The position numbers were made by a program, and so were the translations under genes. Below, in pieces: positions 26,301 through 33,560 of a DNA stretch of 64,000 nucleotides; the first letter of the stretch is position 1, and each line of letters starts with the position of its first letter. The notes below the pieces were generated by a model, which worked only from the letters and a program-made list of their open reading frames with translations, was not told where the DNA came from and ran no database searches. Where the stretch lies: assembly GCA_036504155.1 (NCBI GenBank), contig DASXVQ010000043.1:1-64000 (forward strand). Reading direction: 5' to 3'. Origin of the DNA: JACRCT01 sp036504155 (GTDB taxonomy: Bacteria > Myxococcota > Myxococcia > Myxococcales > UBA5297).

Positions 26301-26441
26301 GGCGGCGCCTTCCTCGGCGGTCACGCCGTCCTGCTCGGCGGCGGTGGCCACCTCGTCGGCCTCGGCCTGGGTCAGGGCCTTGTCGGCGAGCTTCTGGGTG
26401 AGCAGCGCGCGCAGCGCGGCGGGGTCGTTCTTGACTGGCAT
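23367..26441 (-). CDS. Large protein with C-terminal transglutaminase-like cysteine-protease fold
   Basis: A 1024-residue protein with no signal peptide or membrane helix. The first ~850 residues are rich in Ala, Leu, Lys and Asp, mostly helical, with no family I can name. The C-terminal ~150 residues have the transglutaminase-like triad in order: Cys in RGVCRHQCIFEHLLLQQAGI (~933), His in RGYHIWTEVTL (~969) and Asp in YLSDQTWDDP (~986). Folds of this kind include proteases, amidases and toxins. An internal stretch (~790-830; VGDRIDVNYQDGKVEELEDE) looks like an SH3/Tudor-like barrel. The ATG follows AGGGAGGAAG, an unusually strong ribosome site here, and the gene ends in a good terminator, so it is a single-gene unit. 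Role unknown; a secreted effector is one possibility. Confidence 0.8.
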   Translation of the reverse strand: MPVKNDPAALRALLTQKLADKALTQAEADEVATAAEQDGVTAEEGAAVVDGMVEALQADSLDLTGADSQAAANSLLGKLDAATPLPLDKSGAEPLPSGTVNFTKLLSMQAEAKVQKLPAASFDGKALGVDKKGEVTLDRRRVGLDLKQPSDATVSALWGLARPDQLTGLSEAGAAALQKNLAASVAAASVIEPKEPGKFNRMASVCAGTAVLGELAAKWSPETVDAMLQIAEKSPSVMTQALAVRGLQAAPLSDEQKAKLAALKPVEGGADLLAAFDKARTEQQKAGWENVKGPAAELTLSSFTFAKSGEAVTNFMTTLKAWDQLNPNYGETLNAEEVGKLKSILDNYVQTSEQNVFVFGTLSNNAPKDVAGIVSERTVAEITPGLKAEQPGIGGVALTREQADFVLSIAPNLRDKRSVEQLAQALGVVQGAFEQRLPSTWETPKPPAKLDEAAFALFQRAAIDYQDAAGASPDGKLGYDDLVKSLRAQVNELQPAIAPRLAELKATPPTWDGVQVSPECATYLEAQLRDHLKSAMSVDNLGRALKVYAGKSGGKVDGETFTKFQSMLEEYKGQWPELKTFDFNKLERIATFKVDGKEVPLCKLNGKPVGLADFYNTVATNVSGAIDKSLMKYDWQGDRWGYRAKQLVELMDVVAEQTVRGEGPVALLQQQNPGKTVEILATGADGGHAQLLYSVKDKSGKETARYAQGSDGALAKTTESGDPILVSATVGKDGDLNATVAKQIKTTRWPLQNPYTVGDRIDVNYQDGKVEELEDEGKPFSTRYKVLEAEITGYDAKGKYTVKFKTPEGEEKTQTLSLSDIRKANNPHYFNPKGSQFSDVSINVNTDAALKEFLDGAQPIIDAHLPKGSTATLTPKELVQKQKACIDALMKYASRIKYPSEGANVTDPGSKAFLELEKGYMFPLGELAKIDRGVCRHQCIFEHLLLQQAGIDSRLASGAANTSGNAFRGYHIWTEVTLADNERYLSDQTWDDPYIPLWKGAYSVDRQRQEMYDRTARYDSNLVN

Positions 26442-26526
26442 GGCTTCCTCCCTCGGGGACCGCGCTGCCTGGGGGGCAGGCGGAGGCGAAATGCTACCAC
26501 TCCCCGGGGGAGGGGAGTCGCCGTGC

Positions 26527-26532
26527 TAGCTT
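26527..26532 (+). promoter_or_regulatory. -10 element (TAGCTT) close to an ATG start
   Basis: TGCTAGCTT lies eight bases before the ATG at 26541, with no Shine-Dalgarno sequence. Transcription would begin within a base or two of the start codon. Member of the GCTAGNNT class. Confidence 0.5.
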
Positions 26533-26540
26533 CGCAGGCG

Positions 26541-28007
26541 ATGCCTCTTCGGGTGCGCCTTCAGCTGGTCCTGACGCTCGGGCTCGCGGCCTGCGGCGAA
26601 CCGACGGGGGCATGGCCGGACGCGGCGTGGGCGATCGCGGACGCCGCGGCCGCCGGCGACATCGGGACGGCCGTCCCGGACGGCGGCGAGGCTTCCTCTT
26701 TCGACGCAGCCCTCGCCCCGCTCGATGCCTCCGTGGCCGGGCCCGACGCCGCGGCGATCGATCCCTGCGAGCGCGACGGCCGCTACTCCGACGAGCGCTG
26801 CGACCTGGACTGCGCGAGGCCCGACCTCGACTGCAACTTCGGCATCGTCGGTCACCGCGGGTCGACCTATCGCAGGACGGAGAACACGCTGCCTTCGTAC
26901 CAGCTGGCGATGGAGGAGGGCGCCAACGCCCTGGAGATCGACGTCTGCCGGACCCTGGATGGCCAGGCGGTGATCTGGCACGACCGCGACCCGGATGCCG
27001 TCGACGCCCTGGCGCGCGAGGCGGGGCTCGAGGGGCTGCCCTGGCGGCCATGGGTCCCGGATCTGGGCGATCCGTGGCGCCGCCCGGTGGATTCGCTGAC
27101 CCTCGAGGAGCTGCGGGAGCACTACGGCTACGCGTTCACCTCGACCGGGCAGAAGGACGCCACCGCCGTCGTCCCCACCTTCGCCGACTTCGCGGTCTGG
27201 GCTTCGAGCGCGGCGCACCTGAAGCAGGTCTACGTGGACGTGAAGGTCGTCGACGAGAACCAGGCCCACGACTTGGCGCTGCAGCTCGCCGACGTGGCGG
27301 CCGGCAGCCGGTACCAGTTGTTCCTGATGAGCCCGAGCGAGGCGACCGTTGCCAAGATGAAGGCCACGCTCGACCAGGAGGGTGTCGGGCACGCGGCGCG
27401 GATCATCTTCGACTTCGAGGGGCCGGGAGCGCTCGCCGGGGCACGCAAGCTCGGGCTGGACGCGCTCTCGACCGGCAAGCCTCCGACGCGCGCCCTGGGC
27501 GAGTTCCTGACGGAGTTGAAGGACATCGTGGCGCACCGGGACGAGCCGCCGCGGCTCGATCCCATCGTCGCCTGGACCTTCGACGCGGACGCCGATCTGG
27601 TGTCGGTGCTCCAGGCGGGCGCGGACGCCATCCTCTCGAACCGGCCGGCGGATCTCGGGCGCCAGGTGTTCCGCGGCTATGACGATCACCGCCGGCTCGC
27701 CCAGGCGGCGACGGAGTGCTGGCAGGCGCACCCGGGCGGCACGAGCAAGGCGATGTGCGCCGACGGGGCCGCGCTCAAGCTCTTCGCCCCGATGCGGGAG
27801 GAGCAGGTCTCCGACTGGGTCTGCTCGGATCCCGCGGCGTCCTTCGAGATGCAGGACCTCTTCGGCTGCGGGCTGCTGCTGGACTCCGAGGTGGTGTTCC
27901 GCGGCGCCCCGGAGAAGGTCGCGGACGTGGCGGTCTGGTACGAGCCACCGGCCGGCTCGGGGGCCGAGGCGACGATCGTCGTGGGCAGCGCAGCGGATTT
28001 CCAGTAG
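26541..28007 (+). CDS. Lipoprotein glycerophosphodiester phosphodiesterase
   Basis: A 488-residue lipoprotein. The signal peptide ends in a good lipobox (LGLAAC, Cys18). An Asp/Ala/Gly-rich linker runs to ~75, then a short Cys-rich turn (ERCDLDCARPDLDCNFG). The GDPD TIM barrel follows with its active-site set: GIVGHRGSTYRRTENTLPSY (catalytic His-Arg, and Glu-Asn), ALEIDVCRTLDG (metal-binding Glu/Asp) and VIWHDRDPD (second His), and late-barrel strands ending ADAILSNRPADL. GDPDs cleave glycerophosphodiesters to glycerol-3-phosphate and an alcohol. A further ~100 residues after the barrel contain four cysteines and a beta-rich tail not usual for the family. Divergent from the 1024-residue gene. 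Confidence 0.9.
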   Translation: MPLRVRLQLVLTLGLAACGEPTGAWPDAAWAIADAAAAGDIGTAVPDGGEASSFDAALAPLDASVAGPDAAAIDPCERDGRYSDERCDLDCARPDLDCNFGIVGHRGSTYRRTENTLPSYQLAMEEGANALEIDVCRTLDGQAVIWHDRDPDAVDALAREAGLEGLPWRPWVPDLGDPWRRPVDSLTLEELREHYGYAFTSTGQKDATAVVPTFADFAVWASSAAHLKQVYVDVKVVDENQAHDLALQLADVAAGSRYQLFLMSPSEATVAKMKATLDQEGVGHAARIIFDFEGPGALAGARKLGLDALSTGKPPTRALGEFLTELKDIVAHRDEPPRLDPIVAWTFDADADLVSVLQAGADAILSNRPADLGRQVFRGYDDHRRLAQAATECWQAHPGGTSKAMCADGAALKLFAPMREEQVSDWVCSDPAASFEMQDLFGCGLLLDSEVVFRGAPEKVADVAVWYEPPAGSGAEATIVVGSAADFQ

Positions 28008-28024
28008 CGGGGGCGTCGGGACCC

Positions 28025-28894
28025 ATGCCGTCCTTCGAGCGAATCACGTGGGAGGACACCGGGCTCCAACAGGCCTTCCTGCGCTACGTCGCGCGGGTCT
28101 TCCCGGGCCTCGACTTCTGGCGCTGGCGGGCCTTCGGCGGCTGGGGCAAGGACTACGTGGCGCACGCGGTGGTCGAGGACGGCGAGGTCGTCGCCAACGT
28201 CTCGGCCATGGCCATGCGCCTCGTCGTCGCCGGTCGTGAGACCCCCGGGATCCAGCTGGGCGCGGTGGGCTGTGTCCAGGAGCGGCGGGGACGAGGGCTG
28301 GTCGGGGCGCTGATGGAGCGGGTGCTCGCGGAGGAAAGCGCTCAGCCGGGCCTGCAGATGCTCTTCGCCAACGAGGACGTGCTGGCGTTCTACCCGCGGT
28401 TCGGCTTCCGGGCGGTGGAGGAGTGGGTGTTCGAGCTCGAGCGGCGAATCGAGCCGGCTCGGCCCGCGCCGCGCATCAACCTGGGCGACCGCGTCCAACG
28501 GGCCGCCTGGCTCGAGGCCTGCGCGCGGTCGCAGCCCGTCTCGGAGAGCTTCGGGGCTCGAGGCTACGGGCCGATTGCGCTCTGGCACGTCTGCAACTTC
28601 GCCTCGGAGGACGTCAGGGCCGTGGCGGAGCACGAGACCTACGTCGTCGCGCAGCAGAAGGGCGAGGTGCTCCAGGTGCTCGACCTCGTCGCGCCGGGGC
28701 CCTTCGACCTCATGGGGATCCTGCCTCGGCTCGTCGACAGACCCGTCACTCGCGTGCGCTTTGGCTTCTCACCCGAGCGTTGGTGCCCGGAGGCCCAGCC
28801 GGTGGAGCGGGACACCAAGTCCGGGCTGTTCGTGCGCGGCGCAGTGTCGCTCCCCGACGCGCCTCTGCGCTTCCCGGCGTTCGCGCAGACCTGA
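28025..28894 (+). CDS. GNAT-family N-acetyltransferase
   Basis: A 289-residue acetyltransferase. The N-terminal ~140 residues are the GNAT fold, with the acetyl-CoA pyrophosphate loop VQERRGRGLVGALMERVL preceded by a strand IQLGAVGCV and followed by LFANEDVLAFYPRFGFRAVE, the usual GNAT end. Residues ~150-289 form a second region with lower similarity, possibly a degenerate second GNAT domain (VDRPVTRVRFGFSP). Substrate unknown. It starts 17 bases after the GDPD gene on the same strand and may be co-transcribed. The start is the ATG at 28025, where similarity begins. Confidence 0.83.
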   Translation: MPSFERITWEDTGLQQAFLRYVARVFPGLDFWRWRAFGGWGKDYVAHAVVEDGEVVANVSAMAMRLVVAGRETPGIQLGAVGCVQERRGRGLVGALMERVLAEESAQPGLQMLFANEDVLAFYPRFGFRAVEEWVFELERRIEPARPAPRINLGDRVQRAAWLEACARSQPVSESFGARGYGPIALWHVCNFASEDVRAVAEHETYVVAQQKGEVLQVLDLVAPGPFDLMGILPRLVDRPVTRVRFGFSPERWCPEAQPVERDTKSGLFVRGAVSLPDAPLRFPAFAQT

Positions 28895-28953
28895 GGCCAG
28901 GCACCCGGCGGCTGCGGGTCCCTCCGGGAATCACGGACTCTCCGTCAACGGAC

Positions 28954-30297
28954 CTACCCGTCCAACACCTCGGTGTCCGCGTCCATGATCTCCGCGGGCT
29001 GCACCGCGGCGGCATTTGCCGAGAGCCGCTTCTGCGAGAGCTGGACGAGGAAGTCCTCGATCTGCGGGTAGCTCCCCACCAGCTCGTCGTAGGCCTCGCG
29101 GGGCAGGAACGCGATGGCGCTCCTGCGCACCGCCGCCACCGAGGCGCTGGCCGGGCCGCCGGAGAGCAGGGAGATCTCTCCGAAGACGTCGCCGTCGCCC
29201 AGGACGCGGAGGGCCACCGCTTCGCCGGAGGGGTCCTTCTTGGTCACCGAGAACTCGCCGGAGAGGACCAGGAAGAGCCCGGCGGACGGCGCGCCCTCCT
29301 CGATGACCCGCTCGCCCTGCGGCACGATGCGCCCGCGGAAGCGCTGCAGCACGGGGCCGCGGTGTCCGGTCTCGAGGAGCGTGAACAGCGGCGCCGTGGC
29401 CAGCAGGTTCATCGCCAGGCGCTTCTGGGCGAACTCCGCCAGCGCCTTGGGGACCGTCGGGTGGGTCTTGGAGACCAAGTCCAGATCGTCGTGCGAAATC
29501 TCGAAGAGCTCGACGTCCGAGACGGCGTAGATGGACGCGCTGCGCGGCGCGCCGGTCAGGATGGACAGCTCGCCGAAGAGCGCGCCACCGCGCAGCGTCG
29601 CCAGCTGCCGGGGCTGGTCGCCGCTCTCCGCCACCACCTTCGCCTGGCCCGAGACGATGATGAACACCGACGATCCCGCGTCGCCCTCGCGCACGATGAG
29701 CTGCTTGTCGGTGTACTCGCGCACCGTGGTGCGCTCCACCAGGTCCACGAACGCCTCGGGCTCCAGGTCCACGAAGAGCGGGAGCGGGGGGCGCTTGCGC
29801 ACGTCCGCCTTCGGCCCGTCGTCCTCGCCCAGCAGCACTTCGAGCGCCTTCTCGGCGAGCGTCCCGCCGCGCAGGCGGGTGAGGTCCGCGGCGGGGTCGA
29901 CCGGGGCGGGCTCCGCGGCGGCGGCGGGCTCGGCAGGCTTGGCCTGGCCGGGGAGGGGAGGGGGCAGGGGGGAGGGCGCGGCGACCTCCACGGCGCGGGC
30001 GTGGATCTGCCGCAGCGTCTGCTTGAGCATCTTCTCGGCGGGGTTGAAGCGCAGCGCCAGCTTGACCGCGAGGATGGCGGACAGCAGGTAGTCGCGCCGC
30101 AGCAGGCCCTCGGCGGCGGAGTTGAGCGCCAGCAGCGCCCGCTCGCGCTCGCCCATCTCGGCCAGGGCGCGGGCCGCGGCCAGCCGCGCCCGGTGGTCCG
30201 AGGGCTTTCGCCGCACCGCCTCTGCCAGCAGCCCCAGCGCCCGTTCGGCGTGTCCCTGCTTGAGCGCTGCGATTCCGAGGTCGAAGAGCGTGTCCAC
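28954..30297 (-). CDS. Double cyclic-nucleotide-binding-domain protein with TPR-like N-terminus
   Basis: A 447-residue cytoplasmic protein. Residues 1-~100 form TPR-like helical pairs (LFDLGIAALKQGHAERALGL, RARLAAARALAEMGERERAL). A Pro/Ala linker follows. Two CRP-type cyclic-nucleotide-binding domains come next: one with LIVREGDAGSSVFIIVSGQA and LFGELSILTGAPRSASIYA, the second with VIEEGAPSAGLFLVLSGEF and VFGEISLLSGGPASASVAA. The GE-(L/I)-SxLxGxPxxAS motifs are the phosphate-binding cassettes; in both, the usual Arg is replaced or shifted (APRSAS keeps Arg, GPASAS lacks it), so only the first is likely to bind cyclic nucleotide. No HTH or enzyme domain. The GTG at 30297 follows AGGAGGAA; an ATG 27 codons upstream is less likely. 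Confidence 0.86.
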   Translation of the reverse strand: MDTLFDLGIAALKQGHAERALGLLAEAVRRKPSDHRARLAAARALAEMGERERALLALNSAAEGLLRRDYLLSAILAVKLALRFNPAEKMLKQTLRQIHARAVEVAAPSPLPPPLPGQAKPAEPAAAAEPAPVDPAADLTRLRGGTLAEKALEVLLGEDDGPKADVRKRPPLPLFVDLEPEAFVDLVERTTVREYTDKQLIVREGDAGSSVFIIVSGQAKVVAESGDQPRQLATLRGGALFGELSILTGAPRSASIYAVSDVELFEISHDDLDLVSKTHPTVPKALAEFAQKRLAMNLLATAPLFTLLETGHRGPVLQRFRGRIVPQGERVIEEGAPSAGLFLVLSGEFSVTKKDPSGEAVALRVLGDGDVFGEISLLSGGPASASVAAVRRSAIAFLPREAYDELVGSYPQIEDFLVQLSQKRLSANAAAVQPAEIMDADTEVLDG

Positions 30298-30422
30298 CGG
30301 TGGTTCCTCCTGCGGCGCCGTGAAGCTGTGCAGGATACCGCCGTTCGGGGCCGGAGGTGGAACGGCCCGGCGAAACATGCAATGGTTTCCCGCCCTTGCC
30401 GCAAGCCCCGTGGGAGCCCGCC

Positions 30423-30854
30423 TTGACCGACCCCAAGCCCGCCTCGTCCGCCGCCGGCCCCGCGCCGGCGAGGAAGCGCAGGTGGATCCTCTGGCTGGCG
30501 CTGGTGGGGATCGCCCTGCTGCTGCTGCCCATCGGTTGGACGAGCCTGACGCTCTCCTGGAGCTACTCCGACGGCGAGCGCGCCGGCATCCTGCAGAAGC
30601 TCAGCAACAAGGGCTGGGTCTGCAAGACCAGCGAGGGCGAGCTGGCGATGTACCTGGTCAAGGGCATGCAGCCGCAGATCTGGGCCTTCAGCGTGCGCGA
30701 CCCGAAGGTCATCGAGGCCATGAAGGCTGCGGTGGGCAAGCAGGTCCTGGTGCACTACTCCGAGCACAAGGGCGTGCCCTCCAGCTGCTTCGGCGAGACG
30801 CCGTACTTCGTCGACTCGGTCAAGGTCGTCGGCGAGGGGCCGGTCAACCCCTAG
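30423..30854 (+). CDS. Small membrane-anchored hypothetical protein
   Basis: A 143-residue protein with a Pro/Ala-rich start, a basic stretch (PARKRRW) and one transmembrane helix (ILWLALVGIALLLLPIGWTS), placing a ~95-residue domain outside the inner membrane. That domain (LTLSWSYSDGERAGILQKLS, GWVCKTSEGELAMYLVKG, LVHYSEHKGVPSSCFGETPY) is a type I recall as conserved and uncharacterised in Myxococcota, with two cysteines probably paired. I use a TTG start at 30423 preceded by GGGAG; a GTG at 30357 is the alternative. It lies divergent from the cyclic-nucleotide-binding gene and convergent to the kinase gene. Confidence 0.72.
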   Translation: MTDPKPASSAAGPAPARKRRWILWLALVGIALLLLPIGWTSLTLSWSYSDGERAGILQKLSNKGWVCKTSEGELAMYLVKGMQPQIWAFSVRDPKVIEAMKAAVGKQVLVHYSEHKGVPSSCFGETPYFVDSVKVVGEGPVNP

Positions 30855-30888
30855 GGCGGCAGGCCGGCGTGGCTGCCGGAGGCCCTAG
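30851..30888. terminator. Bidirectional hairpin spanning two convergent stop codons
   Basis: CTAGGGC (30851-30857) pairs with GCCCTAG (30882-30888), and GGCAG (30858-30862) with CTGCC (30873-30877), with a 4-base bulge. The TAG stop of each convergent gene lies within an arm. No T run is present, so it is a structural rather than classical terminator. Confidence 0.4.
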
Positions 30889-33452
30889 AACTTCACCGTC
30901 TCCCGGGCGCCGGCCTGCAGCGGCACGCGCTTCTCGACGGGCTTCTTGCCCGAGGTGCGCACCACGTGCTCGCCGGAGGGCAGCTTCACCGCGCACGGGA
31001 GCTTGCAGGGCTTGTCGTCGATGTAGACCAGCCCGCGGCCCTTCACCGAGATCACCCCGAAGCCCTTCTTGAAGACCGTCCCCGCGTCCGATCCGGCTTC
31101 GGCCGCACCGGCGTCCGCGTCCGCGTCCGCGGCTGCGCCGGCCCCGGCGTCGCCGTTCGTCCTTCCTCCGTCCGTCCTCCCGCCGTCCGCAGCGGCCTGT
31201 CCGGCATCGCCCGAGGGGCTCGCGGCGGCGGTGCCTCCGTCGCCGGCCACCGCAATCCCGGCGTCCCCGACCGTCGTCGCGGCCGCCGGGGGTGGGGCCT
31301 TGGCCTGGGGCTCGGCCTGGGGCTCGGCCTTCTTCCCCGGGTCCTGCAGTTGCTGGATCTGCTGGTTGAACTGCTCCGCCTGGTCCGCGAGCCTCTTGCG
31401 GTACTCGAGGACGGTGACGACGCGGGTGGCCACGCCGGCGGCGCCCATCAACGCCACGATGAGCAGCCCCTTGAACAGCCCGCCGAAGACGGTGCCCGCG
31501 GCGGACTTCTGCTCCGCCGCCACTGCCGCGTCCGCCTCGTCGGCCTCCTGACGCGCCGCGGCGATCCCCCGCGGCGGGGTCGCCTCGTCCCAGGCGGAGT
31601 CGCCGGTCGGGTGGCGCTGTCGGCGCGGCGGCTGCGTCCCGAGGGTGGCTGCGACGTCGAGCGACTGCGTCGGCACCCGGACCTGCCCGTCGGCGACGGC
31701 GAGCAGGGACGGGGAGCTGGTCACTCGCGTCGAGTCCGCGGCCGGGACGGCCGTCAGCCGAGTCTCCTCGCGAAGCAGCGCGGGATCGACGTCGTCGGGC
31801 AGGTCGGGCACGGGCTCGGGGAAGGCGGGCTCCTCGGCCGGATACGGCTCCGGTTCGGGCTCCTGCTCCCGCTCCGGTTCGGGTTCCGGCTCGTCCGCGA
31901 TGGCCGGGGCGGCGGCCACGGCCACCGCCGCTGCCATGCGCCGGTCGGCCTCCTGCTCGGCCAACGGCTTGAGCCGCACGGTCGAAGGGTTGTGCTCTTC
32001 CTCTTCTTCCAGGATCCCCCGAGGGCGGCCCGGCTTGGCGCCGGAGGTCGTCGTGTCCTCCTCCAGAGACTCGCCGAGCGACGGCAGCGGCGGGCCGGAG
32101 CGCTCTCGCGACGAAAGGAGCACGGGCGGAGCAAGGCGCGGCGGCTCGATGGCCGGCATCAGCACCGGCGGCCCGGGCCGCGGCGCCTCGGAGGCCTGGA
32201 AGAGCACGGGGGGCGCCGCCTGCGGCCGCGGCGGGCCTCCGGGGCCGGGGTGGGTCTGCGTCCGGGGCTCGTTCGGGTCGTCCGGCCCCTCGTCGAGGAT
32301 GGTGCCTTGGCGCAGGAGCGGCGCGCCGATCTGCGTCTTGGGCTGCGTCTCGCGGTCGCGGTCGCCGGCGGACGCCGAGGAGCCGATCTGCGTCTTGGGC
32401 TGCGTCTCGCGGTCGCGGTCGTCGCCGGCGGGCGCCGAGGAGCCGATCTGCGTCCTGGGCTCGGGCCCCTCGCCGTCCTGCTCCACCGGGTGGTCCGGGT
32501 CGGAGGAGTCCTCGGCGCGCTCGCGGGGGAACTCGGCGGGCTGGGCTTCGACCAGCGCCTTGAGGGTGGACGCGTCGACCTGCTCGCCGCTCGAGGCGAG
32601 GAACCGGTCCAGCGCCGCCCGCATGTCCCCGGCGGTCCGGTAGCGGCGGTCCGGGTCCTTCTCCAGCGAGCGCATCACGATGTCCGAGAGCGCGCGCGGG
32701 TAGTTGGGCAGGATGTCGACGGGCGCCGGCGGGTCCTCGTGGAGCACCGCCCACATCGAGGGGGCGTGCTGGCCGCGCTCGAAGGGCTTGATGCCGGTGG
32801 TCAGCTCGAAGAGCGTCGCGCCCAGGGCGAAGAGGTCGGCGCGGCCGTCCAGGTCCTTGCCCTTGATGTGCTCGGGCGCCATGTGCGAGACCTTGCCGCG
32901 CACCACGCCGGGCCGTGTCGTCGTCAGCCGCGCGCTGGCCCGCGCCACCCCGAAGTCGACCAGCTTCACCACGCCCTGGGCGTCGATCATGACGTTCTCG
33001 GGCGTCACGTCACGGTGGACGATGTTCATCGGCCGGCCGTTCAGGTCGACGGCCTGGTGCGCGTAGGAGAGCGCCTCGCAGACCTCGCGGGCCACGTAGG
33101 CGGCCACCACCGGGGAGAGCCACCGGCGGCGCGCGCGGATGAGCAGCTCGAGGTCGTGGCCCTCGATGTACTCCATGGCCATGAAGAGGTGGCCGCCCTC
33201 CTGGCCCAGCTCGAAGATGCGCACCACGTTGGGGTGCGAGAGCTGGGAGGCGAGCTTGGCCTCCTGCAGGAAGAGCGAGAGGAACTCCTCCTCCTGGCTG
33301 TACTGCTCGAGCAGCTTCTTGATGACCAGCCGCTCGTGCTCCCGGCCCGGGGCGGCGGGGCAGGCGAGGTAGATCTCCGCCATGCCGCCCTTGGCGAGGC
33401 GTTTGAGGAGCCAGTACGCGCCGAAGCGTACGCGGTCCTTGAGTTCAGCCAT
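30885..33452 (-). CDS. PknB-type Ser/Thr protein kinase with transmembrane helix and PEGA-like tail
   Basis: An 855-residue receptor-type kinase. Residues ~10-275 are a eukaryotic-like kinase: Gly loop LAKGGMAEIYLA, catalytic Lys in VIKKLLEQ, catalytic loop HRDVTPENV (146-154; Val/Thr in place of Leu/Lys, a common bacterial variant), DFG at 166-168 and the MAPEH activation-loop end. A long Pro/Glu-rich juxtamembrane segment follows, including a near-perfect tandem repeat around PKTQIGSSASAGDRDRETQ and (EP)n runs. One membrane helix lies at ~660-682, then an Asp/Ala/Gly-rich linker and a C-terminal ~65-residue PEGA-like domain (VISVKGRGLVYIDDKPCKLP). The kinase would be cytoplasmic and the tail periplasmic, perhaps sensing envelope state. 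It is downstream of the Cys-rich lipoprotein on the same strand. Confidence 0.92.
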   Translation of the reverse strand: MAELKDRVRFGAYWLLKRLAKGGMAEIYLACPAAPGREHERLVIKKLLEQYSQEEEFLSLFLQEAKLASQLSHPNVVRIFELGQEGGHLFMAMEYIEGHDLELLIRARRRWLSPVVAAYVAREVCEALSYAHQAVDLNGRPMNIVHRDVTPENVMIDAQGVVKLVDFGVARASARLTTTRPGVVRGKVSHMAPEHIKGKDLDGRADLFALGATLFELTTGIKPFERGQHAPSMWAVLHEDPPAPVDILPNYPRALSDIVMRSLEKDPDRRYRTAGDMRAALDRFLASSGEQVDASTLKALVEAQPAEFPRERAEDSSDPDHPVEQDGEGPEPRTQIGSSAPAGDDRDRETQPKTQIGSSASAGDRDRETQPKTQIGAPLLRQGTILDEGPDDPNEPRTQTHPGPGGPPRPQAAPPVLFQASEAPRPGPPVLMPAIEPPRLAPPVLLSSRERSGPPLPSLGESLEEDTTTSGAKPGRPRGILEEEEEHNPSTVRLKPLAEQEADRRMAAAVAVAAAPAIADEPEPEPEREQEPEPEPYPAEEPAFPEPVPDLPDDVDPALLREETRLTAVPAADSTRVTSSPSLLAVADGQVRVPTQSLDVAATLGTQPPRRQRHPTGDSAWDEATPPRGIAAARQEADEADAAVAAEQKSAAGTVFGGLFKGLLIVALMGAAGVATRVVTVLEYRKRLADQAEQFNQQIQQLQDPGKKAEPQAEPQAKAPPPAAATTVGDAGIAVAGDGGTAAASPSGDAGQAAADGGRTDGGRTNGDAGAGAAADADADAGAAEAGSDAGTVFKKGFGVISVKGRGLVYIDDKPCKLPCAVKLPSGEHVVRTSGKKPVEKRVPLQAGARETVKF
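32328..32450 (-). repeat. 57/60-bp tandem repeat in kinase linker
   Basis: Two near-identical units, 32328-32384 (57 bp) and 32385-32444 (60 bp), and the start of a third. They encode P(K/R)TQIGSS(A/S)..AGD(D)RDRETQ. Each unit puts a Thr after Lys/Arg and before Gln-Ile. The three-base length difference keeps frame. Confidence 0.85.
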
Positions 33453-33560
33453 TCGACCCCGATTGTCGCCCGTGCCGTGCAGCGGTCAACAAAGCTGTGG
33501 GCGAGGAGCGGCAGGCTCGCGAGCCCGCGGCGACAGGCCGGTGTGCCTGCCGGTCCCAGA

